Part shown: one piece after another, positions 9,418 to 17,913 of the stretch
How positions within the stretch are numbered: position 1 is the stretch's first letter
Layout of the letters: each line of letters begins with the position of its first letter
NCBI RefSeq assembly: GCF_021538675.1
Contig: NZ_JAJUKH010000009.1
Span: 113,566-177,565, forward strand
Length of the DNA: 64,000 nucleotides
Origin: Paenarthrobacter sp. AR 02
GTDB lineage: Bacteria > Actinomycetota > Actinomycetes > Actinomycetales > Micrococcaceae
Reading direction: 5' to 3'
Made by a program: the position numbers and the translations under genes
The notes under the pieces: model-generated
Told to the model about the DNA's origin: nothing
Seen by the model: only the letters and a program-made list of their open reading frames with translations
Database searches by the model: none

Positions 9418-10278
9418 CTAGAAAAGGTCGCCGTGGCCCATGGCCACCAGGTTGTCGTACGAGGTTTGGAGCGCGTCCCAAACGGTGCGGCCGTACAGCT
9501 CGTCCTGTTCCACGAGCAGGTACTGGGCGCCTGCAGCCACAGCGGCGGGCACGATCGATGGGAAGTCCAGGTTGCCCTCGCCCACTTCGGCGAACTGGAC
9601 AACATTCTTGAACGCGGCCATGAAGGCCGGGAAGTCGCCCTTCTCCAGGAGCCCGAACGCGGCCTCCGGCATTTGTCCGATCCGGTAGTCCTTAAGGTGC
9701 ACCATGGCCGTGTTGCCCGCGTACTTTTCCAGTGTGCGGACCGGATCCAGGCCTCCCCGTTGGACCCAGTGGACATCGATTTCCATCCCCATCGCCGGGG
9801 AGTTGTCCGCGATGATGTCCAGCATGTATTTACCGTCAAACTTCGCGAACTCAATGTGGTGGTTGTGGTAGTAAAGACCGATCCCGTGTTCCTGCAACCG
9901 CTCGGCGTAACCGTTGGCCTGCTTGGCGAACTCCACCACGGCGTCCAGGGACTTCATGGCCGGGAACGGCAACATACCGATACGCAGCAGCGAGGTGTCC
10001 AGCCGCTTCGCATCGTCCACAATCTTGTCGAAATTCTCTGCCAGGGATTCCACCGGCATTCCCTTGCGGCCTTCCACGTTGACCGAGAGCGCGGCGATGT
10101 CCATGCCCAGCTCCGAGCGTGAGCGGCCGAGTTCTTCAACGTTTTCCGGGGTCATGGGGATCTGGGAGATCTCCACTGCGTTGTATCCGATTGCGTTGAC
10201 TTTCCGCAGGGTTTCGAAAGCTCCGACTTCGGCGAAGCTATCCTTCAACATCATCGCCTGTACGCCTATTTTTGCCAC
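9418..10278 (-). CDS. Sugar phosphate isomerase/epimerase-like TIM-barrel protein
   Basis: A 286-residue xylose-isomerase-like (AP endonuclease 2 superfamily) protein. Motifs include MAKIGVQAMMLKD, YYHNHHIEF and GMEIDVHWVQRGG, and a metal site is expected from the conserved His, Glu and Asp residues. The start is GTG 10278 with GGAGG six bases upstream; the frame is open further upstream but overlaps the ATP-binding protein gene. It lies 26 bases before the Gfo/Idh/MocA gene. Such pairs occur in inositol and 3-keto-glycoside pathways, where the TIM-barrel partner isomerises, epimerises or eliminates. Exact chemistry cannot be assigned. Confidence 0.8.
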   Translation of the reverse strand: MAKIGVQAMMLKDSFAEVGAFETLRKVNAIGYNAVEISQIPMTPENVEELGRSRSELGMDIAALSVNVEGRKGMPVESLAENFDKIVDDAKRLDTSLLRIGMLPFPAMKSLDAVVEFAKQANGYAERLQEHGIGLYYHNHHIEFAKFDGKYMLDIIADNSPAMGMEIDVHWVQRGGLDPVRTLEKYAGNTAMVHLKDYRIGQMPEAAFGLLEKGDFPAFMAAFKNVVQFAEVGEGNLDFPSIVPAAVAAGAQYLLVEQDELYGRTVWDALQTSYDNLVAMGHGDLF

Positions 10279-10342
10279 TGTGTTCCTCCGTGGTGTTGTG
10301 GGCCCGCGAGGACCCTTTGGTATCCGCTGGCTGTCGTTGCCC

Positions 10343-11230
10343 TCAGGCCACGGCACCCGCTTGTTCGTTTTGACGTTGTTGGTTGGCCAGAAGCCTGTGC
10401 CTGTCTGCCCGGCGTTGTTCCTGCCGGTCGGGGTCGGGCACGGGTGAGGCGAGCAGGAGCCGCTGCGTATAGGGGTGTTCGGGATCCCGGGTGACAACCT
10501 CCGCCGGGCCCTGCTCCACGATTTCGCCGTGGTACATGACGGCAACCCGGTGGCTGATGTGCCGTACGACGTCGAGGTCGTGGGACACGAACAGGTAGGA
10601 AACGCCGGTGTCCCTCTGGATCTGCAGGAACAGGTCCAGGACACGGGCCTGGGTGGAAAGGTCCAGTGCGCTGACGGGTTCGTCGCACACGATCAGCTTG
10701 GGAGAGAGCGCCAACGCCCGGGCAATCGCGACGCGCTGCCGCTGACCGCCGCTGAATTCACGGGGGAGGCGGTGGATCGCGTCCGATGGCAACCCCACCT
10801 GGTCCAGCAGCTCCCTGACCCGCTTCTTGGCCGCGGCCGGCTCCATGCCCTGCACGGCCAGCGGTTCGGCGAGGATGTCGCCGATTTCCAGCGCCGGGTT
10901 CAGCGAGGTGTAGGGGTCCTGGAAGACCACCTGCAGGTCGCGGCTGAGGGTTCGGCGCTCCTTGCGCGAAGCATTGCTGATGTCATTGCCTTCGAAGATG
11001 ACCTTACCGGCGGTCACCGGTGCAAGGCCCAGGACAGCGCGGCCAAGGGTGGTCTTCCCGGAACCTGACTCCCCCACCAGCCCCAGGGTCTCTCCTTGGC
11101 CAATAGTGATGTTGATGTCGGTCAGCGCGCGGAATGGCTTGGCCCGGAATCGCTTGCTTGGGTACTCGACCACCAGGTTTTCCACTGACAACAGTGGCGC
11201 ATTTTTCGGTGCTTCAACAGAGGTACTCAT
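10343..11230 (-). CDS. ABC transporter ATP-binding protein, Dpp/OppF type
   Basis: A 295-residue ATPase with Walker A (GESGSGKTT), signature FSGGQRQRVAIARAL, Walker B LIVCDEPVSALD and the switch histidine in FVSHDLDVV. The C-terminal HPYTQRLL segment is typical of the oligopeptide/dipeptide transporter ATPases. Its ATG overlaps the stop of the fused permease-ATPase gene by four bases. It should form the heterodimeric motor with the ATPase half of that fusion. Because the operon continues into sugar enzymes, the transporter probably imports an oligosaccharide or glycoside rather than a peptide (inference). Confidence 0.88.
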   Translation of the reverse strand: MSTSVEAPKNAPLLSVENLVVEYPSKRFRAKPFRALTDINITIGQGETLGLVGESGSGKTTLGRAVLGLAPVTAGKVIFEGNDISNASRKERRTLSRDLQVVFQDPYTSLNPALEIGDILAEPLAVQGMEPAAAKKRVRELLDQVGLPSDAIHRLPREFSGGQRQRVAIARALALSPKLIVCDEPVSALDLSTQARVLDLFLQIQRDTGVSYLFVSHDLDVVRHISHRVAVMYHGEIVEQGPAEVVTRDPEHPYTQRLLLASPVPDPDRQEQRRADRHRLLANQQRQNEQAGAVA

Positions 11231-13098
11231 GCCACCGGCTCCTTCTGTGGGGTGACAAGCATGGTCATGGGGGTCTTTCCTTCAAGCATGGATCCCAGGA
11301 GTGTCTGCGTGTACTGCTCTTTCGGGTTGCGGAGAATGTCCCGGACTGTGCCTTCTTCCACCAACCTCCCGTTCTGCATCACGGCCACGCGGTCGCAGAG
11401 GTCGGCGACTACACCGAAGTTGTGGGTCACCAGGATGACGCCGATGTTGAGCCGCTGCTGCAGCTCGCGAAGGAGGTCCAACACATCCGCCTGGACAGTG
11501 ACGTCCAGCGCGGTGGTCGGTTCGTCCGCTATCACCAGGTCCGGTTCGCAGCTGATGGCGCCGGCGATGAGCACACGCTGTGCCATACCGCCGGAGACCT
11601 CGTGCGGGTAGGCATCGAAGGTGCGTTCCGGGTTGGCGATTCCGACGTCGGTGAGCAGCTTGAGTGCCCGGGTCCGGGCCTCGGCTTTGGTGATCCCAAG
11701 GACGCGCACCATCGGGGTGACCAGTTGATAGCCGATGGTGAAAGCGGGATCCAGGTTGCTCATGGGTTCCTGCGGAATATAGGAGATCCGCTTACCGCGC
11801 AGCTTGGACAGCCGCTCCTGGTTGACGCGGTCATCGCCGGGAGCCACCGTGTAGTTGCCGTCGAACTGGATGGAGCCACCCACAATCCGGGCGTTGTCCG
11901 GCAGCAGGCCAAGGATGGAGAACGCGGTTTGGGACTTGCCCGAGCCCGACTCGCCAACGATGCCCAGGATCTCGCCACGGTCCACGTGGAACGAGACATC
12001 GTCCACAACCTTCTTGACCGAACCGTCCGCCTGCGGATAGCCGACGCCGAGGTTGGTCACCTTGATCAGGTGGTGCTCGGTTCCAAGCTCGACGGCGGCC
12101 ACGGACTTCCGTGACTGGCGTGCCTTGGCGGGTTCCGCCGTCGTGCCTTCAGCTGTAGCAACCGACCGCTTCTTGCGGTGCTTGATCTTTTCGCCGTCTT
12201 CCAGTGCGTCACGGATGGCGTTGCCTAAGAGGACGAGTCCACCGATGGTGAGTGCCATGGCCAGGGCCGGCCAAAGCAGCAAGGTGGGAGTGAGGTAGAC
12301 GTTCTTGAAGCCTTCGGAGAGCATGACGCCCCACGTGGCCTTGGTGGGATCGCCCAGGCCAAGGAACTCAAGGCCGGACTGGATGGCGATGGCCACACCG
12401 GCGATCGCCGCGGTCTGGATGATGATGGGGGCGCGGACCACGGAGAAGATGTGCCGGGCGATGATGCTCAGGTCCGAGAGCCCGGAGACCCTGGCTGCGT
12501 CGACGTAGAGCTCGTTGCGGACCGACTGGACCGCGGTACGGGTCAAGCGGAAGTACGACGGACTGATCAGGACACCGAAGGCGATCATCGAAATCCATAC
12601 CGAGGGCCCGAAGGCAGCACGAATGGTGAGCAGGACAATCAGGCCGGGCAGGCTCATGAGGATGCTGACCACCCAGTTGGAGACTGCCTCGAACTTTCCG
12701 GCGTAGTAGCCGGCGATCAGGCCGGCCGGCAGGCCGATGGCGATAGCGACACCGGCACAAAGCAGCGCGGACAGCAGCGTGAGTTGGGCACCGAAGAGCA
12801 GGCGGCTCCAGGTGTCCCGGCCGGCGCTGTCTGTGCCCAGGATGTTTACGGAGTCTGCAGGGGCAAGGGTTTTGGAGATGTTCGCGAAGTTCTCCTCGAA
12901 CGGCGCAAGGACCGGAGCGAAGATGGCCAGGATGGCGATGGTCCCCAGGATGACCAGCGAGGCTATACCCAGCGGGTTCCTGATCAGGCGGCGCATCACG
13001 GTGGAGCGGACCACTGTGCCGCTCTGGCCGGTTCCTGGCTTCGCCGCAAGGCCTGCGGCGTCCGCGGTTACTGCTGATGAATCTATGGAGTCGCTCAT
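11227..13098 (-). CDS. ABC transporter permease (DppC-like) fused to ATP-binding protein (DppD-like)
   Basis: One 623-residue polypeptide. Residues about 40-310 are a DppC-type permease with several membrane helices, the LGTDSAGRDTWSRLLFG segment and the LSDLSIIARHIF coupling loop. After a basic linker (KHRKKRS) and about 40 residues, a complete ATPase begins: Walker A GESGSGKSQT, signature SGGMAQRVLIAGA, Walker B LVIADEPTTALD and switch histidine VTHNFGVV. ATG 13098 overlaps the stop of the dppB-like gene. No stop or frameshift separates the halves. Such C-D fusions are known in actinobacteria. With its partners it would form a complete importer. Confidence 0.9.
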   Translation of the reverse strand: MSDSIDSSAVTADAAGLAAKPGTGQSGTVVRSTVMRRLIRNPLGIASLVILGTIAILAIFAPVLAPFEENFANISKTLAPADSVNILGTDSAGRDTWSRLLFGAQLTLLSALLCAGVAIAIGLPAGLIAGYYAGKFEAVSNWVVSILMSLPGLIVLLTIRAAFGPSVWISMIAFGVLISPSYFRLTRTAVQSVRNELYVDAARVSGLSDLSIIARHIFSVVRAPIIIQTAAIAGVAIAIQSGLEFLGLGDPTKATWGVMLSEGFKNVYLTPTLLLWPALAMALTIGGLVLLGNAIRDALEDGEKIKHRKKRSVATAEGTTAEPAKARQSRKSVAAVELGTEHHLIKVTNLGVGYPQADGSVKKVVDDVSFHVDRGEILGIVGESGSGKSQTAFSILGLLPDNARIVGGSIQFDGNYTVAPGDDRVNQERLSKLRGKRISYIPQEPMSNLDPAFTIGYQLVTPMVRVLGITKAEARTRALKLLTDVGIANPERTFDAYPHEVSGGMAQRVLIAGAISCEPDLVIADEPTTALDVTVQADVLDLLRELQQRLNIGVILVTHNFGVVADLCDRVAVMQNGRLVEEGTVRDILRNPKEQYTQTLLGSMLEGKTPMTMLVTPQKEPVA

Positions 13099-14036
13099 GA
13101 GACACGTACTTTCGGGTTGAGCCAACCATTGAGGATGTCCACCAGGAGATTGACGACGATGACCACCACCACGGTGTACATCACCACCCCCATGACGACG
13201 GGAAGGTCGGACTGGCCGGTCGCTGCTACCGCGAGGGGGCCCATTCCGGGGAGGGCGAAGATCTGTTCGATGATCACCACGCCGCCCAGCATGCCGATCA
13301 ACTGCAGGCTCAACACCGTCAGGCCTGCCGGAGCAGCGCTGCGCAGCACGTGCTTGAAGAGGATTTCCCGCTCGCCGATACCGCGGCTGCGCAGGGTCCG
13401 GACGTAGTCACGTTCGAGCTGCTTGATCACGGCGCTGCGGATTTGCTGCGCTCCGCCGGTGACCCCGTTGATGAGCAAGGCAATGACGGGAAGCGTCATG
13501 GACACCACCCACGCTTCGGGTCCCACTTCCGGAGAGATGGTGCTGGTGGCCGGGAAGAGGCCCAGCTGGATGGCCAGGATGGTCACCAGGAAGACGCCGA
13601 TGACATACCCCGGGATGGAGTCGCCAACGATTGCGCCGATCTGGACCACCCTGTCCACCCAGCCGCGCTTCACGGCTGCGGCAACGCCGATAAGCGCTGC
13701 GCAAAGGGCGATCAGGATCATTGCGGTGAAGACCATGGTCATGGTCACGGGGATCCGGGTGGCCAGGGAGTTGGCCACAGGCTCGGACGTGAACCACGAG
13801 GCTCCAAGGTTTCCTGTCAGGGCATCACCCAACCAGGCGAAGTAACGGGTCACAAGCGGCTGGTCGAGCCCCAGTTCCTGTTCCTTCAGGGCAACTTGTT
13901 CCGGGGTGGCTTGGTCGCCAAGGATGTTCTGGGCGATGCTACCGCTGGAGATGTAGAGCAGCGTGAAGGTGAGCGCCGAGACGACGAACAGCACCACCAG
14001 ACCGCTTCCCAGCCTTTTCGCAATGAACTTGATCAT
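13095..14036 (-). CDS. ABC transporter permease, DppB type
   Basis: A 313-residue inner-membrane permease starting MIKFIAKRLGSGLVVLFVVS, the usual N-terminal first helix of DppB/OppB proteins. It has the LGLDQPLVTRYFAWLGDALTGNLG segment typical of the family and a coupling loop ending in RDYVRTLRSRGIGEREIL. The start at 14036 lies six bases after the solute-binding gene; the frame extends upstream into that gene and is not used. It should pair with the permease half of the fused protein. Confidence 0.9.
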   Translation of the reverse strand: MIKFIAKRLGSGLVVLFVVSALTFTLLYISSGSIAQNILGDQATPEQVALKEQELGLDQPLVTRYFAWLGDALTGNLGASWFTSEPVANSLATRIPVTMTMVFTAMILIALCAALIGVAAAVKRGWVDRVVQIGAIVGDSIPGYVIGVFLVTILAIQLGLFPATSTISPEVGPEAWVVSMTLPVIALLINGVTGGAQQIRSAVIKQLERDYVRTLRSRGIGEREILFKHVLRSAAPAGLTVLSLQLIGMLGGVVIIEQIFALPGMGPLAVAATGQSDLPVVMGVVMYTVVVVIVVNLLVDILNGWLNPKVRVS

Positions 14037-14041
14037 GGGTC

Positions 14042-15580
14042 CTACTTGGCAGGCGAGTAGTTGTAGATGGAGGGAACGGCTTGCTGGGCCTGCGGCGTGA
14101 CGTTCACTTTGTCGTTGTGGTAGTACATCTGGTTCACGCGGAACAGAGGAGCGAACCATGCCTGTTCAACCACGTACTTGTTGACTTCCTGCGCCAGCTT
14201 GCCGGCATCTGCCCCACCGGTGCGCACAGCCTGGATCTTGGCCTCGAGCTCGGGGCTGGTGGTCTTGAACGGGTTGTAGAGGGCCTTGGTGGAGACGATC
14301 TGGTCGATCGCTACCGTGGGCTCGCCCTGGAAGAGGTTGAAGTACATCGCGTTGTACTTCTGCGCTGCGACATCTGCGGTGAACGTGTTGGTAATGGCGG
14401 CGCCGGGGTTCAGGGTGATTCCGACATCCGCCAGCTGCTGCTTGAGCACGGAGATCAAGGTTTCGGCGCCGGGCAGGGTGGGAACATCGATGCTGACCTT
14501 GCCCTCAAAGCCGGATTCCTTCAGGAGCTCCTTGGCCTTGGCGGGATCGTAGGTGTAGTAGTTCTCCAGTTCCTCGGTCCAGGCGCCACTGTCCTTGCCA
14601 AAGGGCTGGGACGTGGGGGTACCTTGGCCCAGCATGACCTGGTCGAGGATGGTTTTGCGGTCGAAAGCGTAGTTGATGGCCTGGCGGACCTTCACGTTGC
14701 CCAGGGCCGGGTTCTTGGTGCCATCGCGGTCCAGGAGAAGCAAGCCTGCCCAGTCAACCTGGTTGGCTTCGAGCTTCATCTTGGCGCCCTCAGCCTGCTT
14801 GCCGTTCTTCGGGTCCAGCAGCGTGGCGTCGATCTGGCCGGATACCAGCGCGTTGGTGCGGGCTGTGGGATCCAGGAGGACCTTGAGGGTGAGCTTCTTG
14901 TATTTCTGGAGGTCCTTGTTCCAGTAGCCTTCCCGGGCGGTGAAGACAGTCTGGGAATCCTTCACAGAAGCTGCCTTGTCCATGACGTAGGGGCCGGAAC
15001 CCACGGGCACGGTCTTGATGGCGTCGGTACCCAGTGCGGCGGGGCTTCCCATGAGGCCGGCCGCCTGGCTGAGGAAGAATTCCAGTGCCGGCTCGGGAGC
15101 GCTGAGGTTGATGTCGATCGTGTCGGCGTCCACCACGGCGACGTCGGAGACTGAGCTCAACTGTGCCATCTGCGGGCCGTTGGCCTTCTTGAAATGATCC
15201 AGGTTGGCTTTGGCCGCGGTGGCGTCGAACTTGGCGCCGTCGCTGAAGGTGACATCCGTGCGGAGGTCCACTGTGAGCTTGGTGTTGGTGTCGTTGTACT
15301 TCCACGCGGTTGCCAGCATGGGGCTGAGCTTGCCGTCCGGTTCGCGCAGGATCAGGGAGTCGTAGGCAGCCTGGTACGGCTGAAGTGCGTGGCCGACGTG
15401 GGCCTGGGCCGGATCCCACGAAGTGAGGTCTCGGAGGGTGCCCAGCGTCAGCGCGGTGATGGTTTTTCCGCCGCCGGCGTTCGAACCAGCTCCGGCCGCG
15501 CCGCCGCCACCGCATGCGGTGAGCGCCAGGGAGGCACTGAGTACGATGGCGGCTGCTGCCGCCTTGGGACCTAACTTCAT
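14042..15580 (-). CDS. ABC transporter solute-binding lipoprotein (SBP_bac_5 family)
   Basis: A 512-residue extracellular binding protein. A signal peptide ends in the lipobox LTACGGGG, so it should be a membrane-anchored lipoprotein. The family hallmarks are the N-terminal AYDSLILREPDGKLSPMLATAW and VKVRQAINYAFDRKTI. It is the first gene of the transporter operon, with a GGAG ribosome-binding site and LacI-type operators about 110 bases upstream. SBP_bac_5 proteins bind peptides, nickel or oligosaccharides; the downstream oxidoreductase and isomerase point to a sugar ligand. The ligand itself cannot be read from the sequence. Confidence 0.88.
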   Translation of the reverse strand: MKLGPKAAAAAIVLSASLALTACGGGGAAGAGSNAGGGKTITALTLGTLRDLTSWDPAQAHVGHALQPYQAAYDSLILREPDGKLSPMLATAWKYNDTNTKLTVDLRTDVTFSDGAKFDATAAKANLDHFKKANGPQMAQLSSVSDVAVVDADTIDINLSAPEPALEFFLSQAAGLMGSPAALGTDAIKTVPVGSGPYVMDKAASVKDSQTVFTAREGYWNKDLQKYKKLTLKVLLDPTARTNALVSGQIDATLLDPKNGKQAEGAKMKLEANQVDWAGLLLLDRDGTKNPALGNVKVRQAINYAFDRKTILDQVMLGQGTPTSQPFGKDSGAWTEELENYYTYDPAKAKELLKESGFEGKVSIDVPTLPGAETLISVLKQQLADVGITLNPGAAITNTFTADVAAQKYNAMYFNLFQGEPTVAIDQIVSTKALYNPFKTTSPELEAKIQAVRTGGADAGKLAQEVNKYVVEQAWFAPLFRVNQMYYHNDKVNVTPQAQQAVPSIYNYSPAK

Positions 15581-15688
15581 TGTCGGCTCCTACTATGTTC
15601 TTGCCTGATGCGAGTCAGAGCATTTGGGTGTGGTCTGCACCACATATTTCCGGGTGTGGGATTTACAGTACGGACTTATTGGGGGCTT

Positions 15689-15724
15689 GGCAACCGATTG
15701 TCAAAAGTTTCTTAACTTGTTGCC
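15689..15724 (-). promoter_or_regulatory. LacI-type operators upstream of the ABC transporter operon
   Basis: GGCAACCGATTGTC (15689-15702) matches the manD operator at 12 of 14 positions, and CTTAACTTGTTGCC (15711-15724) supplies a right half-site 22 bases on. They lie in the 246-base gap before the solute-binding protein gene. A weaker copy, GCCAAACGGTTGCA, is at 15806-15819. Confidence 0.6.
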
Positions 15725-15826
15725 AAGCCGCTGATGAAAGTGAGACAAGATCGCGCAGGTGGGCACGAAAATGGCCGGAACCCCCAACGGTTTCCGGCCC
15801 CAATCGCCAAACGGTTGCACTGGATC

Positions 15827-16834
15827 TCAGGCCACACGCCCGGGCATGTCCGGGTAGCTTTGCGCGTAGATGTCCTTAATGATCGCCAGTGATTTTCCGG
15901 CCTCAGCCGGGTTGATCCAGAAGGGTCCAGGCTCTCCAAGGCGTGCATAGAAATCAGTAATGAGTAGCTCATGCGAGACACCCCAGTAGGCGCGGCCGCC
16001 TGATTCTGCCACCCGCTCACGAACAACCTCCACGGTCCCGTCAGCGTAAGTAATGGTCAGGTCGCCGCGCAGGCTGAGCGTCGCCTTCTCCGTCACGATG
16101 TCCAGCGTCACCGGAGCGTTAACCGCGTTGGCCAGCGTCGCGTAGAAGACGCTCCGGGCCCCGCCAACGTGCTCGGCCACGAATTCGGCAGTGTCCTCCA
16201 CCTCAATGACACCACTCAACGACCGGGTCGATGCACGACCCTCCACCTTGGCAACATCGCCCACCAACCACTGCAGCAGGTCCACGGTATGGATCGCCTG
16301 GTTCATCATCAGGCCACCCCCACCCTCGGCCCAGGTTCCACGCCACGGCCGGCTCCGGTAATAGTCGCCGTTCCGGTGCCACATGACGGTGGCGGACGCG
16401 CCGATCACTTGACCCAGCCCGCCGTCGTCGAGCATTTTACGCATAGCCTGCGACGTCGCGTTGTAGCGGTTCTGGAAGCAAACGGCGATTTTCGCCGGAC
16501 TGCGCTCGGCCACCTCGATTAGCCGCTTGCCCTCCGCCAGCGTGTGCGCGAGCGGCTTCTCGACGATCACATTGACGCCGCGCTCAAGGCAGTCGGCGGC
16601 CACTGAAGCGTGAAGATGGTGCGGCGTACAGATGTGCACGACGTCGGGTCGCACCTTTTCGAGCATCTCCAGGTAGGCCGCGTACCCAGGTACGTCGTGG
16701 GCGGCTGCCGTCGCCTCCAGCCGCGCCGGGTCCGTGTCGCACACCGCCACGAGTTGGACGTCGTCCATTGTGGCGATCGCTGCAAAGTGGACGGTTGAGA
16801 TGTCACCGCAACCAATGATTGCCGCTTTAGTCAT
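15827..16834 (-). CDS. Gfo/Idh/MocA family oxidoreductase (second copy)
   Basis: A 335-residue NAD(P)-dependent oxidoreductase with Rossmann motif AAIIGCGDIST, catalytic lysine motif VIVEKPLAHT and substrate-domain histidine in LMMNQAIHTVDLLQW. AAGGAG lies five bases before the ATG. It follows the second TIM-barrel isomerase by 33 bases and ends the short two-gene unit. It is only moderately similar to the 8225-9391 protein, so the two probably act on successive or different intermediates. The substrate is unknown; a cyclic sugar or sugar acid is likely. Confidence 0.84.
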   Translation of the reverse strand: MTKAAIIGCGDISTVHFAAIATMDDVQLVAVCDTDPARLEATAAAHDVPGYAAYLEMLEKVRPDVVHICTPHHLHASVAADCLERGVNVIVEKPLAHTLAEGKRLIEVAERSPAKIAVCFQNRYNATSQAMRKMLDDGGLGQVIGASATVMWHRNGDYYRSRPWRGTWAEGGGGLMMNQAIHTVDLLQWLVGDVAKVEGRASTRSLSGVIEVEDTAEFVAEHVGGARSVFYATLANAVNAPVTLDIVTEKATLSLRGDLTITYADGTVEVVRERVAESGGRAYWGVSHELLITDFYARLGEPGPFWINPAEAGKSLAIIKDIYAQSYPDMPGRVA

Positions 16835-16867
16835 TCCTGCTCCTTCGAAGGATGATGCTTGAGTGGG

Positions 16868-17713
16868 TCAGGCGAGGGTGACGCCGTTCGTTGCTGCGAG
16901 TCCAGCGAAAGCCCGGGCCGCGACGCCAAAGGCGACCGGGCCGGAGTAGCCGCCCAGCTCGTGGGCACTGGCAAGGTGCGGTTCCAGCGAAGCGAAGCCC
17001 GCGTACCCGTCAGCTGCGAGTGCGGCAATGGTTGCATCCAGTTCCCCGTCGCCCTCACCGGACGGAACCACTTCACCGGTGGCAGCGATCGCATCCTTGA
17101 CCTGGAGGTATTCAAGGTACGGGCGCAGCATGGCGTAGCCCTCGGTGTACGGCTTGACTCCCACCTGGACAAAGTTCGCGTTGTCCCAGGCAACCCGAAG
17201 CGCCGGCGAGTTGACCGTTTCCATGATGTCCAGGACGCGGTCCGGCGTATCACCGAAGATGCCCTTTTCATTCTCGTGAAGAAGGACGACGCCGGCCGTC
17301 GCTGCTACCTCTGCCAGCGCAGACATCCGCTCCATGACTGCATCGCGGATGTCTTCCTGGCTCTGGCCCTCAGCGCGATAGAAGGAGAAAATCCGAATGT
17401 ACTTGGTCTCCAGCGCTTGGGCGACCGAAATGATCTGCCGGAGCCGGGCCACCTCGTGTTCCACCGGCAGGGTGACATCCACCTTGCCGATCGGACTGGC
17501 GACGGCGGAGACTTTGAGGCCCTTTTCATCGAGGATGGCCTTGAGCCGTTCGACGTCGGCCGGCGCAAGTTCGGAGACGTTGGTGCCCCAGGCGCTACGA
17601 ACCTCGATGTGGCTGGCACCGAGGGCCAGCAGCACGGCGGCCTGGATTGTGGGATCGGGATCTACTTCGTCGCCGAAACCGGACAGGTTCCACACGGCAT
17701 GGGGTTGAGTCAC
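16868..17713 (-). CDS. Sugar phosphate isomerase/epimerase-like TIM-barrel protein (second copy)
   Basis: A 281-residue xylose-isomerase-like barrel (FGDEVDPDPTIQ, HIEVRSAWG, VVLLHENEKGIFGDTPDR, LRVAWDNANF). The HENEKGIFGDTP segment carries the Glu and Asp expected for metal binding and resembles inosose-dehydratase/epimerase-type members. The GTG start has GGAG seven bases upstream. It is the first gene of a unit with the second Gfo/Idh/MocA oxidoreductase and is divergent from the second lacI gene, which very likely controls it. The reaction is not assignable from sequence. Confidence 0.8.
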   Translation of the reverse strand: MTQPHAVWNLSGFGDEVDPDPTIQAAVLLALGASHIEVRSAWGTNVSELAPADVERLKAILDEKGLKVSAVASPIGKVDVTLPVEHEVARLRQIISVAQALETKYIRIFSFYRAEGQSQEDIRDAVMERMSALAEVAATAGVVLLHENEKGIFGDTPDRVLDIMETVNSPALRVAWDNANFVQVGVKPYTEGYAMLRPYLEYLQVKDAIAATGEVVPSGEGDGELDATIAALAADGYAGFASLEPHLASAHELGGYSGPVAFGVAARAFAGLAATNGVTLA

Positions 17714-17815
17714 GAAATCTCCTAAATAGTCCTGTGGCAGCTCCGGCGGGGCCCGGTGACGCAGTTCACAGGCAAGTCATGTTCCCCATGAGTTTAGCCA
17801 CCTTGGCACGGCCTT

Positions 17816-17829
17816 GACAACCGATTGCC
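17816..17829. promoter_or_regulatory. LacI-type operator in the divergent isomerase/lacI gap
   Basis: GACAACCGATTGCC resembles the other operators of the island. It sits in the 200-base gap between the isomerase gene (minus) and the second lacI gene (plus). Nearby TGCCA-AGTTG-TGGCA (17837-17851) is a second inverted repeat with a different spacing. Both genes could be controlled from here. Confidence 0.6.
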
Positions 17830-17913
17830 ATTCGCTGCCAAGTTGTGGCACTCTTGATCAACGGTGTGGCACTTGTCACAGCCGCATGATCTGACGTTCA
17901 GAGAGGAACGCCC

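Noticed and set aside
15806..15819. GCCAAACGGTTGCA considered as another strong LacI operator
   Set aside because: Only 11 of 14 positions match and it lies directly after a gene end, 226 bases or more from the next start; kept only as a weak site.
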